Assembly (NCBI GenBank): GCA_002336115.1
Contig: DDEN01000045.1
Coordinates: 124,001-188,000 of the forward strand
DNA from: Chitinophagaceae bacterium UBA1953
GTDB lineage: Bacteria; Bacteroidota; Bacteroidia; Chitinophagales; Chitinophagaceae
DNA: 64,000 bases
Reading direction: 5' to 3'
Shown here in pieces: positions 43,561 to 52,396 of the stretch (its first letter is position 1; every line of letters starts with the position of its first letter). Under the pieces are notes generated by a model. It was given only the letters and a program-made list of their open reading frames with translations, did not search any database and was not told the origin of the DNA. The translations under genes were made by a program, and so were the position numbers.

Positions 43561-44553
43561 CTATCCCAGATCTATCTCTGTATTATCTCCAATGTTGAGG
43601 CTTCTTGTTTCGCCTTTTATATCGGTATCACTTCCAATCAGTGATTCTTCCAGAACAATATCAAACAAATCGGCATAAGAACCAATGATCGACTCTTTGA
43701 TAATTGAATAATTGATGGTTGTACTATCTCCAATGGCAACGTTTGGACCAATGATCGAATTTTTGATTGTACAGTTCTTACCAATGCTTACAGGTTCAAC
43801 GATAATAACATTTTCAAAAACATGATCGGGCGAAACTGAAGTGCCGAACTTTTTCAGCAAAGTTGAGTTTGATTCAAGCAATGATTCTTTATTTCCACAA
43901 TCAAACCAGTTGAGCACTTTAAACGATTTGAATTGTGCGCCTTTTTCTATCATACATTGCAAAGCATCTGTTAAAGTAAACTCATCCCTGCTTTTTAATC
44001 CGGTTCGTATGTTCTGTTCCAGGCAATCGAACAATAATTCTGTTTCTTTTATTTTATATACACCAACCAATGCAAGATTGCTTTTAGGTATCTGTGGTTT
44101 TTCAACCAGCTTAATTACTGTGTACAATTCATTTACTTCAGCCACTCCAAAATTACGTGGATCATCCACCCGTTTCACACCAAGGAAAGAAGTATCCGTT
44201 TCAAGAATTTCTTTTACATCGTACTCACAGATTGTATCACCAAGTACAATCATCAGTTCATCTCCAACTGCAAATTCCTTCGAGAGTAATATTGCATGAC
44301 CAAGCCCCTGCCGTTCATTCTGATTGACAAAAGTTGACTTCAGGTCAGGAAAGTTTTCATGCACATAATCCTTAATCTTATCGCCCAGGTAACCTACAAT
44401 AAAAATAAACTCGTTAATTCCTGCATCTTTCAACTGTTCAATAATAATACTCAGAACAGTTTTACCTGCAATGGGGATAAGAGCTTTGGGTTGTGTATAA
44501 GTATGTGGGCGCAGTTTGGTTCCCGCACCTGCCACCGGAATAATTGCCTTCAT
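43561..44553 (-). CDS. Sugar-phosphate nucleotidyltransferase with left-handed beta-helix tail
   Basis: 330 residues from the ATG of MKAIIPVAGAGTKLRPHT. The N-terminal GxGTxLxPxT motif and KALIPIAGK are those of glucose-1-phosphate nucleotidylyltransferases (RmlA/GlmU/UGP-type); further blocks are GLGHAILLSKEFA, IVLGDTICEYD and LVEKPQIP. From about residue 240 hexapeptide-like repeats occur (IGKNCTIKNSIIGPNVAIGDS, IKESIIGSYADLF). The protein has GlmU-like architecture but without acetyltransferase signatures, so the exact sugar is open. The 282 bp between it and divergent glyA hold a -7 element for glyA. Confidence 0.85.
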   Translation of the reverse strand: MKAIIPVAGAGTKLRPHTYTQPKALIPIAGKTVLSIIIEQLKDAGINEFIFIVGYLGDKIKDYVHENFPDLKSTFVNQNERQGLGHAILLSKEFAVGDELMIVLGDTICEYDVKEILETDTSFLGVKRVDDPRNFGVAEVNELYTVIKLVEKPQIPKSNLALVGVYKIKETELLFDCLEQNIRTGLKSRDEFTLTDALQCMIEKGAQFKSFKVLNWFDCGNKESLLESNSTLLKKFGTSVSPDHVFENVIIVEPVSIGKNCTIKNSIIGPNVAIGDSTTINYSIIKESIIGSYADLFDIVLEESLIGSDTDIKGETRSLNIGDNTEIDLG

Positions 44554-44678
44554 AATCAAAACACTGGTCTTAAACCAAGACGGCTAATGTAATACTTTTT
44601 ATAATAACAGGTGGTTGTAAAAGGAGAAAGCTGTTTATAAAAAAACCAACGTAACTATGGCTTACAACTTTACACAGC

Positions 44679-44686
44679 TTATTTTT
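44679..44686 (+). promoter_or_regulatory. -7 element upstream of glyA
   Basis: TATTTTTG fits TAnnTTTG; it would give a leader of about 140 nt before glyA. The -33 box is poor. No riboswitch fold was recognised in the leader. Confidence 0.4.
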
Positions 44687-44835
44687 GCGGCTCGAAAGCC
44701 GCAGGAATATTTTTGGGTTACCGGCAGAAGTAATTTTTTCAGCTTTTGTTGTGTCACTCACTTGTACTGCATTACTTATTTCAGCAGCCCGGCTTCAGCG
44801 CATCCAATCAACAAATAAACTAATATACTCTGCAC

Positions 44836-46116
44836 ATGCAAAAAGACACAACCATTTTCAATCTCATCAATAACGAACTTCAGCGCCAGCGTCACGGAAT
44901 TGAACTCATTGCATCCGAAAACTTTACTTCATTACAGGTAATGCAGGCAATGGGCAGCGTGTTAACCAACAAATATGCTGAAGGCTACCCCGGCCGCCGC
45001 TATTATGGTGGTTGCGAAGTTGTTGACCAGGTAGAACAACTGGCCATCGACCGCCTTAAAGAAATCTTTGGTTGCGAATATGCCAACGTTCAGCCACACA
45101 GTGGTGCGCAGGCAAATGCAGCTTTATTAAGCTCTATTCTGCAGCCCGGCGATGATATTCTTGGGCTGGATTTAAGCATGGGCGGACATCTTACGCATGG
45201 TTCTGCTGTAAACTTCAGCGGAAAATTATACAAACCTCATTTTTATGGTGTGGTAAAAGAAACCGGGATTGTGGATTATGAAATGCTGGAAACAAAAGCA
45301 AGAGAAGTAAAACCAAAAGTGATTATTTGTGGTGCCAGTGCTTACAGCCGTGACTGGGATTATGCACGCATCCGCAAAGTGGCTGATGAAGTGGGTGCAT
45401 TTGTTTGGTGCGATATGGCTCACCCGGCAGGTTTAATTGCAAAAGGATTACTAAGCTCACCTTTCGATCATTGTCATTTTGTTACTTCAACCACGCATAA
45501 AACCTTGCGTGGGCCCCGTGGCGGAATTATTTTAATGAAAACGGATTTTGAAAACCCGTTTGGATTGAAAGATCCCAAAGGAAATATCCGCAAGATGAGT
45601 AACCTGATTGACCTGGCAGTATTTCCTGGTCAGCAAGGTGGCCCGCTTGAACATGTAATTGCAGCAAAAGCAGTTTCATTTGGTGAAATACTTACAGATG
45701 ATTTTACTGTTTATGCAAAACAGGTACAATCAAACGCTCAGGCAATGGCCAAAGCATTTGTAAGCAGAGATTATCATCTCATTTCCGGCGGTACTGATAA
45801 TCATTTAATGCTGATTGATCTCCGCAACAAAAACATCAGTGGTAAAAAAGCAGAAGGGGTTTTAGGTAAAGCTGATATTACAACCAATAAAAACATGGTT
45901 CCGTTTGATGACAAGAGTGCATTTGTAACAAGTGGCATACGCACAGGTGTTGCAGCTATTACATCAAGAGGTATGAAGGAAGAACACATGGATTTTGTGG
46001 TTGATGTGATTGACAGAAGTTTAATGAATGCAGATGATGAAGCAATTCTTGCTGCCATCCGTAAAGAAGTAAATACATTTATGGAACAGTTCCCGCTTTA
46101 TCCTGAACTTGGATAA
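44836..46116 (+). CDS. glyA: Serine hydroxymethyltransferase
   Basis: 426 residues, full length. Converts serine and tetrahydrofolate to glycine and methylene-tetrahydrofolate; the main source of one-carbon units. The PLP lysine is K222 in TSTTHKTLRGPRGG; other conserved parts are ELIASENFTS, NKYAEGYPGRRYYGGCE and DMAHPAGLIAKGL. No deviation from the family was noticed. After the stop codon begins a 7-bp-period repeat that fills the gap to the DUF4293 gene. Confidence 0.98.
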   Translation: MQKDTTIFNLINNELQRQRHGIELIASENFTSLQVMQAMGSVLTNKYAEGYPGRRYYGGCEVVDQVEQLAIDRLKEIFGCEYANVQPHSGAQANAALLSSILQPGDDILGLDLSMGGHLTHGSAVNFSGKLYKPHFYGVVKETGIVDYEMLETKAREVKPKVIICGASAYSRDWDYARIRKVADEVGAFVWCDMAHPAGLIAKGLLSSPFDHCHFVTSTTHKTLRGPRGGIILMKTDFENPFGLKDPKGNIRKMSNLIDLAVFPGQQGGPLEHVIAAKAVSFGEILTDDFTVYAKQVQSNAQAMAKAFVSRDYHLISGGTDNHLMLIDLRNKNISGKKAEGVLGKADITTNKNMVPFDDKSAFVTSGIRTGVAAITSRGMKEEHMDFVVDVIDRSLMNADDEAILAAIRKEVNTFMEQFPLYPELG

Positions 46117-46120
46117 GCCG

Positions 46121-46204
46121 GTTAATAGTTACAAGTTACCAGTAATCGTGAACCAGCAACCTGCAACTTATCATCATTGACTATTCACCATTCACAATTC
46201 ATCA
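46121..46204. repeat. Twelve-unit 7-bp-period repeat between glyA and the DUF4293 gene
   Basis: Twelve consecutive heptamers fill the gap. Examples in order: GTTAATA, GTTACAA, GTTACCA (first three), GCAACCT and GCAACTT (6-7), TTCACCA, TTCACAA, TTCATCA (last three). Position 4 is A in all twelve, position 5 is a pyrimidine in all twelve, and position 7 is A in nine. The unit drifts along the array from GTTACCA through GCAACCT to TTCACCA. It begins 4 bp after the glyA stop and ends 4 bp before the next ATG. Confidence 0.85.
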
Positions 46205-46208
46205 TACT

Positions 46209-46616
46209 ATGATCCAACGAATTCAAAGCATCTGGTTATTGCTGGCCGCATTAGCATCAATTGCAACATTGAAACTATCGTTTTATTCCAATAACGATGG
46301 TAAAGTTGTTAATCCTGAATTAACAGGCAGTTCCAGTTTTCTTATTCTCATTTTAGCTGTTGCAGTTGCATTAACTGCATTGATTGCAATCTTTCTTTAT
46401 AAAAACAGAAAAAAACAAATGCAGGTTACCTTGCTCGGTTTGTTACTGCAGATTGTAACATTGCTGATGTATTTTCTCCAGGTGAAAAATTATGAGCCGG
46501 GCAATTTCACTCTAACGTCTGTTGTTTCATTTATCATTCCTGTATTTTTTATTCTTGCATGGCTGGGAATCAGGAAAGATGAGAAACTGGTGAAGAGTAT
46601 GGACAGACTGAGATAA
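46209..46616 (+). CDS. DUF4293 family membrane protein
   Basis: 135 residues with four predicted transmembrane helices (IWLLLAALASIATLKL, LILILAVAVALTALIAIFLY, LLGLLLQIVTLLMYFL, VVSFIIPVFFILAWLGI) and the start MIQRIQSIWLLLA that is typical of the Bacteroidota-specific DUF4293 family. Function unknown. It follows glyA, separated only by the heptamer repeat, and ends at a bidirectional terminator. Confidence 0.85.
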   Translation: MIQRIQSIWLLLAALASIATLKLSFYSNNDGKVVNPELTGSSSFLILILAVAVALTALIAIFLYKNRKKQMQVTLLGLLLQIVTLLMYFLQVKNYEPGNFTLTSVVSFIIPVFFILAWLGIRKDEKLVKSMDRLR

Positions 46617-46636
46617 TTCAAACAGTTAAGTATATT

Positions 46637-46669
46637 AAAAGGGCTGGCAGTTTTACTGCCAGCCCTTTT
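46637..46669 (+). terminator. Bidirectional terminator between the DUF4293 gene and uvrA
   Basis: AAAAGGGCTGGCAG (46637-46650) pairs perfectly with CTGCCAGCCCTTTT (46656-46669), loop TTTTA. It serves both convergent genes. Confidence 0.93.
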
Positions 46670-46683
46670 GCTTTATAAATATT

Positions 46684-49560
46684 TTACAGAAACTTAGCTG
46701 TCCTGCTGTTCTTTTCCTTCTTCAATTGTTCAGGTGTTCCTGCAAACACAAGATTCCCACCCCCATCTCCAGCTTCAGGACCAAGATCAATTACCCAATC
46801 AGCCCGTTTAATCACATCTGTATTATGTTCAATCACAAGAACCGAATGTCCTTTTTCAATTAATGCATGAAAACTACGCAGCAGTTTATTAATGTCGTTA
46901 AAATGAAGTCCTGTTGTTGGCTCATCAAAGATGAATAAAATATTTCCCTGACCGTTTCCTCTTCCAAGAAATGATGCAAGCTTTACACGTTGTGCTTCAC
47001 CACCACTCAATGTATCGCTGCTTTGCCCCAATTTAATATAACCAAGACCAACATCGCTCAACGGCATTAATTTCCGAACCAGGTCTTTTTCATTTCTGAA
47101 GAAATCAATGGCTTCGTCCACACTCATCTCCAGCACATCATAAATACTTTTATCATTGTATTTTACATCAAGCACTTCTTCTTTAAAACGTTTACCGCCG
47201 CATACTTCGCAGGTTAAATGCACATCAGCAAGAAACTGCATTTCAACCACCTGTTCGCCTTCACCTTTGCAGGCATCGCACCTGCCACCATCAACATTGA
47301 ATGAAAAATGTTTTGGCTGAAATCCCCTGATCTTACTTAACGGCTGACTCGAAAACAAATCCCGTATTTCATCATAAGCCTTGATGTATGTAACAGGATT
47401 ACTGCGGCTGCTTTTACCAATGGGATTCTGATCAACCATTTCAATCTGCGCAATGGAATCAATATCGCCTGTAAGCTGTTTGTGCATACCGGCTTTATCT
47501 CCATACTCGCCTTTCAGTTTATTTAACGCAGGATAAAGAATGTTTTTTACCAATGTTGTTTTGCCGCTTCCGCTTACACCGCTCACCACACACAACACAT
47601 TCAAAGGAAATTCAACGGTAATATTTTTCAGGTTGTGTTGCCTTGCACCTTCCACTTTAATACTGCGGTTCCACTTGCGTGGTTTTCCAAAATCTTCAAT
47701 GGTTAAGTCCCCGCTTAAATACCGGCCGGTTAAACTTTTTTTATTACTAATGATAGTATCATAATCACCTTCAGCAATCACTTCACCTCCTAAATGACTT
47801 GCAAGTGGTCCCATATCAATAATATGATCTGCTTCACGCATCATCATTTCATCATGCTCAACCACCACAACAGTATTGCCAAGATTGCGTAGTTCTTTTA
47901 ATACAGTAATAAGATTCGCCGTATCTCTCGGGTGCAAACCAATTGAAGGTTCATCAAGAATGTATAACGAATCAGTAAGATTACTTCCTAACGATCTTGT
48001 TAACTGAATACGCTGACTTTCGCCTCCGCTTAAACTGTTTGCCAGGCGGTTTAATGTAAGATAACCAAGTCCAACATGCAACAAAGTTTGTATGCGGTTA
48101 TGAATTTCAAGTAAAACACGCTTTGCAACCTGTGCATCATATTCACTCAGTTTCAAATCATCAAACCAAACTTTTAAATCTTTCACAGGCATCTGGCATA
48201 ATTCACCAATATGTTTATCTCCAACTTTTACATACAAAGCTTCCTTGCGTAAACGGTAGCCATCGCATGCTGTACAGGTTGTGCGTCCACGATAGCGGCT
48301 CAGCAATACACGGTATTGCACTTTATATAAATTGGCTTCCACTTCTTTAAAGAAATCGCTGATGCCATAAGCAGCACCAACACCTTTCCATAGTTGCTGG
48401 TATTGCTCATCGGTTAAATCCATCACAGCTTTGTGAATGGGGAATCCGGCTTTGGATGCAGTTTTCACAAACTGCTCTCTCCACCAACCTAACTTTTCTC
48501 CTTTCCATGGAGCAACAGCTCCGTCATACACACTTAAACTTTTATCAGGTATCACCAGGTCTTCATCAATACCCAACACCTGGCTGAATCCTTCACATAC
48601 AGGACAGGCACCGTAAGGGTTATTAAACGAAAACAAATTAGGAACAGGCTCTTCAAATTTTATTCCATCCAGTTCAAATTTATTACTGAAGTGCTGCAAT
48701 TCTTTTCCATCAACTTCAATATACACTTCACCCTCGCCTTCATAAAAAGCTGTGCCCACACTGTCGCTGATGCGATGCAGATCATCTTCATCTGCTTCGC
48801 TCATATCCAATCCCTTTGAAACAAAACGATCAATCAACACATAAACAACCTGGTTAGTTATATCTGCAGAAATAATTTGTTTAAGCTCTTTATCAGTTTT
48901 CTCCAATAAATCTTCAATATGAACAGTTTCATTCTCCTCTTTTGCTTTTTGACTTTTGCCTTTTGACTTTGTAATGTAGATCCGTGTAAAACCCTTTTGC
49001 AGTAAAATATTCAGTTCTTCTTTTACACTTCGTTTTGCATGCAGGGGAAATTTTACAAGTAATAATATTTTTGCGCCTTCCTTGCAATTAATCACCGCTT
49101 TCACCACATCGGTTACATCATCTTTCTTTACTACTCTGCCACTTACAGGCGAAATAGTTTTACCAACCCTTGCAAACAGCAAACGCAGGTAATCATAAAT
49201 CTCCGTCATACTTCCCACTGTACTTCGTGGTGTGCGGGTAATAACTTTTTGTTCAATAGCAATGGCGGGACACAAACCTTTAATATAATCTACATCAGGT
49301 TTGTTCATGCGGTTCAAGAACTGGCGTGCATATGCACTCAGGCTTTCAGCATAGCGCCGCTGACCTTCTGCATAAAGTGTATCAATGGTAAGTGATGATT
49401 TACCACTCCCCGATACACCAGTAACCACAATGAGTTTATTGCGTGGAATATGAACAGAAACATTTTTAAGATTATGAACTCTGGCACCTTTAATGAAAAT
49501 ATCTTCTTTATTTACAGCAGGTAAATGTTCGGCTGTTTGCAATTTTGTTCCTTTGGCCAT
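46684..49560 (-). CDS. uvrA: Excinuclease ABC subunit UvrA
   Basis: 958 residues from the ATG of MAKGTKLQ. Damage-recognition ATPase of nucleotide excision repair. Two ABC modules: Walker A GVSGSGKSS near residue 50 and GVSGSGKTT in the second half, signatures LSGGESQRIQL and LSGGEAQRVKL; zinc sites CPVCEGF with CTACDGY, and CDACKGEGEQ with CEVCGGKRF. Within the UvrB-interaction region (about residues 196-207) a Lys/Ser-rich stretch, TKSKGKSQKAKEE, is encoded by a 7-bp-period DNA repeat, which looks like an insertion into a loop. The frame is intact and the rest is conserved, so the enzyme should be active. Confidence 0.97.
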   Translation of the reverse strand: MAKGTKLQTAEHLPAVNKEDIFIKGARVHNLKNVSVHIPRNKLIVVTGVSGSGKSSLTIDTLYAEGQRRYAESLSAYARQFLNRMNKPDVDYIKGLCPAIAIEQKVITRTPRSTVGSMTEIYDYLRLLFARVGKTISPVSGRVVKKDDVTDVVKAVINCKEGAKILLLVKFPLHAKRSVKEELNILLQKGFTRIYITKSKGKSQKAKEENETVHIEDLLEKTDKELKQIISADITNQVVYVLIDRFVSKGLDMSEADEDDLHRISDSVGTAFYEGEGEVYIEVDGKELQHFSNKFELDGIKFEEPVPNLFSFNNPYGACPVCEGFSQVLGIDEDLVIPDKSLSVYDGAVAPWKGEKLGWWREQFVKTASKAGFPIHKAVMDLTDEQYQQLWKGVGAAYGISDFFKEVEANLYKVQYRVLLSRYRGRTTCTACDGYRLRKEALYVKVGDKHIGELCQMPVKDLKVWFDDLKLSEYDAQVAKRVLLEIHNRIQTLLHVGLGYLTLNRLANSLSGGESQRIQLTRSLGSNLTDSLYILDEPSIGLHPRDTANLITVLKELRNLGNTVVVVEHDEMMMREADHIIDMGPLASHLGGEVIAEGDYDTIISNKKSLTGRYLSGDLTIEDFGKPRKWNRSIKVEGARQHNLKNITVEFPLNVLCVVSGVSGSGKTTLVKNILYPALNKLKGEYGDKAGMHKQLTGDIDSIAQIEMVDQNPIGKSSRSNPVTYIKAYDEIRDLFSSQPLSKIRGFQPKHFSFNVDGGRCDACKGEGEQVVEMQFLADVHLTCEVCGGKRFKEEVLDVKYNDKSIYDVLEMSVDEAIDFFRNEKDLVRKLMPLSDVGLGYIKLGQSSDTLSGGEAQRVKLASFLGRGNGQGNILFIFDEPTTGLHFNDINKLLRSFHALIEKGHSVLVIEHNTDVIKRADWVIDLGPEAGDGGGNLVFAGTPEQLKKEKNSRTAKFL
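48939..48973. repeat. 7-bp-period repeat inside the uvrA coding sequence
   Basis: On the coding (minus) strand five heptamers: TACAAAG, TCAAAAG, GCAAAAG, TCAAAAA, GCAAAAG. Positions 4-6 are AAA in all. At 35 bp and without stop codons it is read through as a basic loop of UvrA. The period and A-rich, degenerate style match the intergenic arrays of the window. Confidence 0.72.
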
Positions 49561-49847
49561 AGAGAACAAATTTAACTGATAATCAGAAGTTCTGATCTTT
49601 AACCAAAGAACAATCAGCTAAGAAAAATGAGAAAATTCGGAAATTACGCAGGGTACGCTACGTGGTAATACGTTAAATAATTACAAATGTTGCCAGATTG
49701 ATTTATTTCTTTTAACTTTATTTCTGAAATTCAGTATCAGAATAAGAACCCTAAATTTATTTCTGCCTATAGCGACAACTTCTACTCAATATTTCAGTTA
49801 AAATTTTACTGAAACCCTTTATTGAAAACCATCAACCGTAGAAGCGT
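49561..49847. other. Divergent intergenic region between uvrA and the sigma factor gene
   Basis: 287 bp, AT-rich. TAAATTTG (49567-49574, minus strand) fits a -7 element but lies only 6 bp before the uvrA ATG, so a transcript from it would be almost leaderless. No clear promoter for the sigma factor, RNA gene or repeat array was recognised. Confidence 0.5.
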
Positions 49848-50429
49848 ATGCGCCTGTATCAACAATTTACAGATCAACAACTCGTTCACCTCTTTAAAGA
49901 CGGTGACGCTGAAGCTATGGAAACTCTTGTCCTTCGTCATAAAGACAAGCTGTTTACCTCAATTATTCTTTTGGTTAAAGACAAATACCTTGCCGAAGAT
50001 TTGTTTCAGGACATGTTTATTAAAATAATTGATACGGTTCGTAACAACCGCTACACTGAAGAAGGTAAATTTTTACCTTGGGCAATGCGTATTGCACATA
50101 ATCTTTGTGTGGATCATTTCCGCAAAATCAAGCGTTCGCCAACAATCAAAACAAGTGACAACCACGATATTTTTGAAGTACTGAATTTCAGCAATGAAAA
50201 TGCTGAGGAAAAGATGATGAAAAACCAGAGTTACGATCGCATCCGCAGGATGTTGGATCTGTTACCCGAAGAACAGCGTGAAGTAATCGTCCTTCGTCAT
50301 TATGCCGACCTGAGCTTCAAGGAAATTGCATCACTCACCAACTGCAGCATCAATACTGCTCTTGGGCGTATGCGTTACGGGCTCATTAATATGCGTAAAA
50401 TGATGATGGAAAAACAAATCGCACTGTAA
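49848..50429 (+). CDS. ECF-type RNA polymerase sigma factor
   Basis: 193 residues. Region 2 (ETLVLRHKDKLFTSIILLVKDKYLAEDLFQDMFIKI, then FLPWAMRIAHNLCVDHFRK) and region 4 (LDLLPEEQREVIVLRHYADLSFKEIASLTNCSINTALGRMRYGL) are both complete; there is no region 1.1 or 3. The C-terminus MRKMMMEKQIAL is short. No FecR-type or zinc-containing anti-sigma gene lies next to it, and no SusC pair is adjacent, so its signal and regulon are unknown. A terminator follows. It is divergent from uvrA, but a link with DNA repair is not shown. Confidence 0.9.
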   Translation: MRLYQQFTDQQLVHLFKDGDAEAMETLVLRHKDKLFTSIILLVKDKYLAEDLFQDMFIKIIDTVRNNRYTEEGKFLPWAMRIAHNLCVDHFRKIKRSPTIKTSDNHDIFEVLNFSNENAEEKMMKNQSYDRIRRMLDLLPEEQREVIVLRHYADLSFKEIASLTNCSINTALGRMRYGLINMRKMMMEKQIAL

Positions 50430-50461
50430 AAAAATTAACAGCAAGAGAACCTGACAAAGCC

Positions 50462-50492
50462 AAATCCCCGCTGCCTTGCGGGGATTTTTATT
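50462..50492 (+). terminator. Terminator of the ECF sigma factor gene
   Basis: AAATCCCCGC (50462-50471) pairs with GCGGGGATTT (50478-50487), loop TGCCTT, then a T-rich tail (TTATTTTTA). Confidence 0.9.
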
Positions 50493-50514
50493 TTTATTTA
50501 ATATCTGTCTGAAA

Positions 50515-51426
50515 TTAAAGACCGGCAAATTCAACTGCAATCTGTGCCCCTACTCTTGCATTATTTTTTATTAATGCAATATTCGTTTCAAGGCTTTCGC
50601 CTTTTGTGTGATTGGCGATATATTGCAGTAAAAACGGAGTTACTTCTTTTCCTGTTATTTTTTGTTCATCAGCCGCTTTTAAAGCCTGCTGAATATACTT
50701 TTCCATTTCTATGCTGTTAATACCTTCAACAGTAGGTACAGGATTGGCAATAAGCACAGAACCATTCAACCCCAGTTCCCATTTTGTTTGCAGCATTTCA
50801 GCAATCGATTTCGCAGAATCTAATCGTAGTGGAGAACGGAAACCGCTTTCGCTTGAATAAAAACTCGGGAAAGCATCTTGCCCATATGTTACAACAGGAA
50901 TGCCTAATGTTTCGAGATATTCCAATGTGCGGCCAATATCTAAAATTGATTTTACTCCGGCAGAAACCACTGCAACTGAAGTTTGTGCCATCTCCGTTAA
51001 ATCGGCTGAGATATCCATGCTGTTTTCGGCCCCACGATGCACACCTCCTGTTCCACCGGTTACAAATATTTTTATACCGGACATTGCAGCAATACGCATT
51101 GTTGCAGCTACAGTTGTTGCACCATATAAATTTTGGCTAATGACATAAGGCATATCACGCAGACTTACTTTCCACACATTTTTTGCTTCTCCAAAATAAG
51201 CAAGTTCATTACTGCTTAAACCAATATGACATTTACCATTAAAAATGGCGATGGTTGCGGGTACTGCTCCATTATCCCTTACCGTTTGTTCAACAGCAAC
51301 CGCAGTTTCAACATTCTTAGGAAAAGGCATTCCATGAGAAATAATAGTTGACTCCAACGCTACAACAGGTTTGCCACTGTTTAATGCATCAAGTACTTCG
51401 GGTTGTATCGTTAAAAAAGAATTCAT
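50515..51426 (-). CDS. psuG: Pseudouridine-5'-phosphate glycosidase
   Basis: 303 residues. Reversibly cleaves the C-C glycosidic bond of pseudouridine 5'-phosphate to uracil and ribose 5-phosphate. Family blocks: PVVALESTIISHGMPFPKN at the N-terminus, TIAIFNGKCHIGL, KVSLRDMPYVISQNLYGATTVAATM, FVTGGTGGVHRGAENSMDISADLTE, and TPFLLQYIANHTKGESLETNIALIKNNA (each block shown in part). Its ATG overlaps the psuK stop codon (ATGA), so kinase and glycosidase are coupled, the standard arrangement of pseudouridine degradation. Confidence 0.95.
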   Translation of the reverse strand: MNSFLTIQPEVLDALNSGKPVVALESTIISHGMPFPKNVETAVAVEQTVRDNGAVPATIAIFNGKCHIGLSSNELAYFGEAKNVWKVSLRDMPYVISQNLYGATTVAATMRIAAMSGIKIFVTGGTGGVHRGAENSMDISADLTEMAQTSVAVVSAGVKSILDIGRTLEYLETLGIPVVTYGQDAFPSFYSSESGFRSPLRLDSAKSIAEMLQTKWELGLNGSVLIANPVPTVEGINSIEMEKYIQQALKAADEQKITGKEVTPFLLQYIANHTKGESLETNIALIKNNARVGAQIAVEFAGL

Positions 51427-52349
51427 TCGGGATAATAATTTGAAACAGACTGCAATAATTTTTCCTGTGTGAGATGTTGCACATTAGCACCATTCACCTG
51501 TAAAATTTCGGCCGACAATGTATGAGCAAGTTTAAGACATTGCAGATCGTTCAGCCCAAGATACTTTCCTAATAAAAAACCGGTTAATGATCCATCTCCT
51601 GCACCAGTACAATCAACAACTTCAATATCGGGAGCATGCAGTGAAATGGAATGATCTTTTTTATATAAAGCAGATCCATATTTGCCATTGTGTAACCAGA
51701 TATTCTGCACACCTCTTTGAATCAGTTCATCTACCTGTTGCTGTGTAAAGAATGCTTTTTCAGAACACATTACGGGAAGTTCATCTTCATTAGGTGTTAC
51801 TAAAAACAATCCGTTTAAAGCCAATTGCTTCAGCTTACGTGCAGGGGGAACCGATACAGGTTCTATTACAAGTGGAATACCTTCTTCGTTACTGAATCCA
51901 AGCAGCCACTCAATTGAGTCTTCGCTTACATTGGCATCAACAAGAATAAAAGCAGCAGTTTTAAGAATTTCTATCTGCGACTGCAAATGAGCAGGAGTAA
52001 TTAAACTGATTGCTTCATTGGTCAAAAATGCGGAGAATAATGAACCGTCGGCATCAAGTATTCCTGTGTATTTTCCTGTAAGTCCTTCACGGGTAATTGA
52101 GGCATCAAGTTCCACACCTGCCGCTGTACACACCTGTTTCAGCCAGTCGCCGTCGCTATCATTTCCAAACACGCTGATTAACTGAACGGGCACGCCCAGC
52201 ATTGCTAACTGATGTGCAATATTACGTCCCACTCCGCCTGAAGTTTTTGTTACTGAAGCAGGATTAGTAGTAGCTTTTAAAACGCCTTCTGTAGCATGAA
52301 ACAACTCATCTACAAAAGCAGCACCGATGCAGATTATTGATTTTGACAT
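51423..52349 (-). CDS. psuK: Pseudouridine kinase (PfkB family)
   Basis: 308 residues from the ATG of MSKSIICIGAAFVDELF. PfkB fold: substrate lid near GGVGRNIAHQLAMLG, LTPNEDE-like VTPNEDELPV, and the anion-hole/catalytic motif DCTGAGDGSLTGFL with the catalytic Asp. It phosphorylates pseudouridine, and the product is split by PsuG encoded downstream with an overlapping start. TACTTTTG (52354-52361) lies directly upstream of the ATG; if used as the -7 element the mRNA would be almost leaderless. No nucleoside importer is adjacent, so pseudouridine may come from internal RNA turnover. Confidence 0.88.
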   Translation of the reverse strand: MSKSIICIGAAFVDELFHATEGVLKATTNPASVTKTSGGVGRNIAHQLAMLGVPVQLISVFGNDSDGDWLKQVCTAAGVELDASITREGLTGKYTGILDADGSLFSAFLTNEAISLITPAHLQSQIEILKTAAFILVDANVSEDSIEWLLGFSNEEGIPLVIEPVSVPPARKLKQLALNGLFLVTPNEDELPVMCSEKAFFTQQQVDELIQRGVQNIWLHNGKYGSALYKKDHSISLHAPDIEVVDCTGAGDGSLTGFLLGKYLGLNDLQCLKLAHTLSAEILQVNGANVQHLTQEKLLQSVSNYYPE

Positions 52350-52396
52350 GCTGCAAAAGTAATGGCAAAGCACCAGTTATAAAATTTCGGTTTCAG

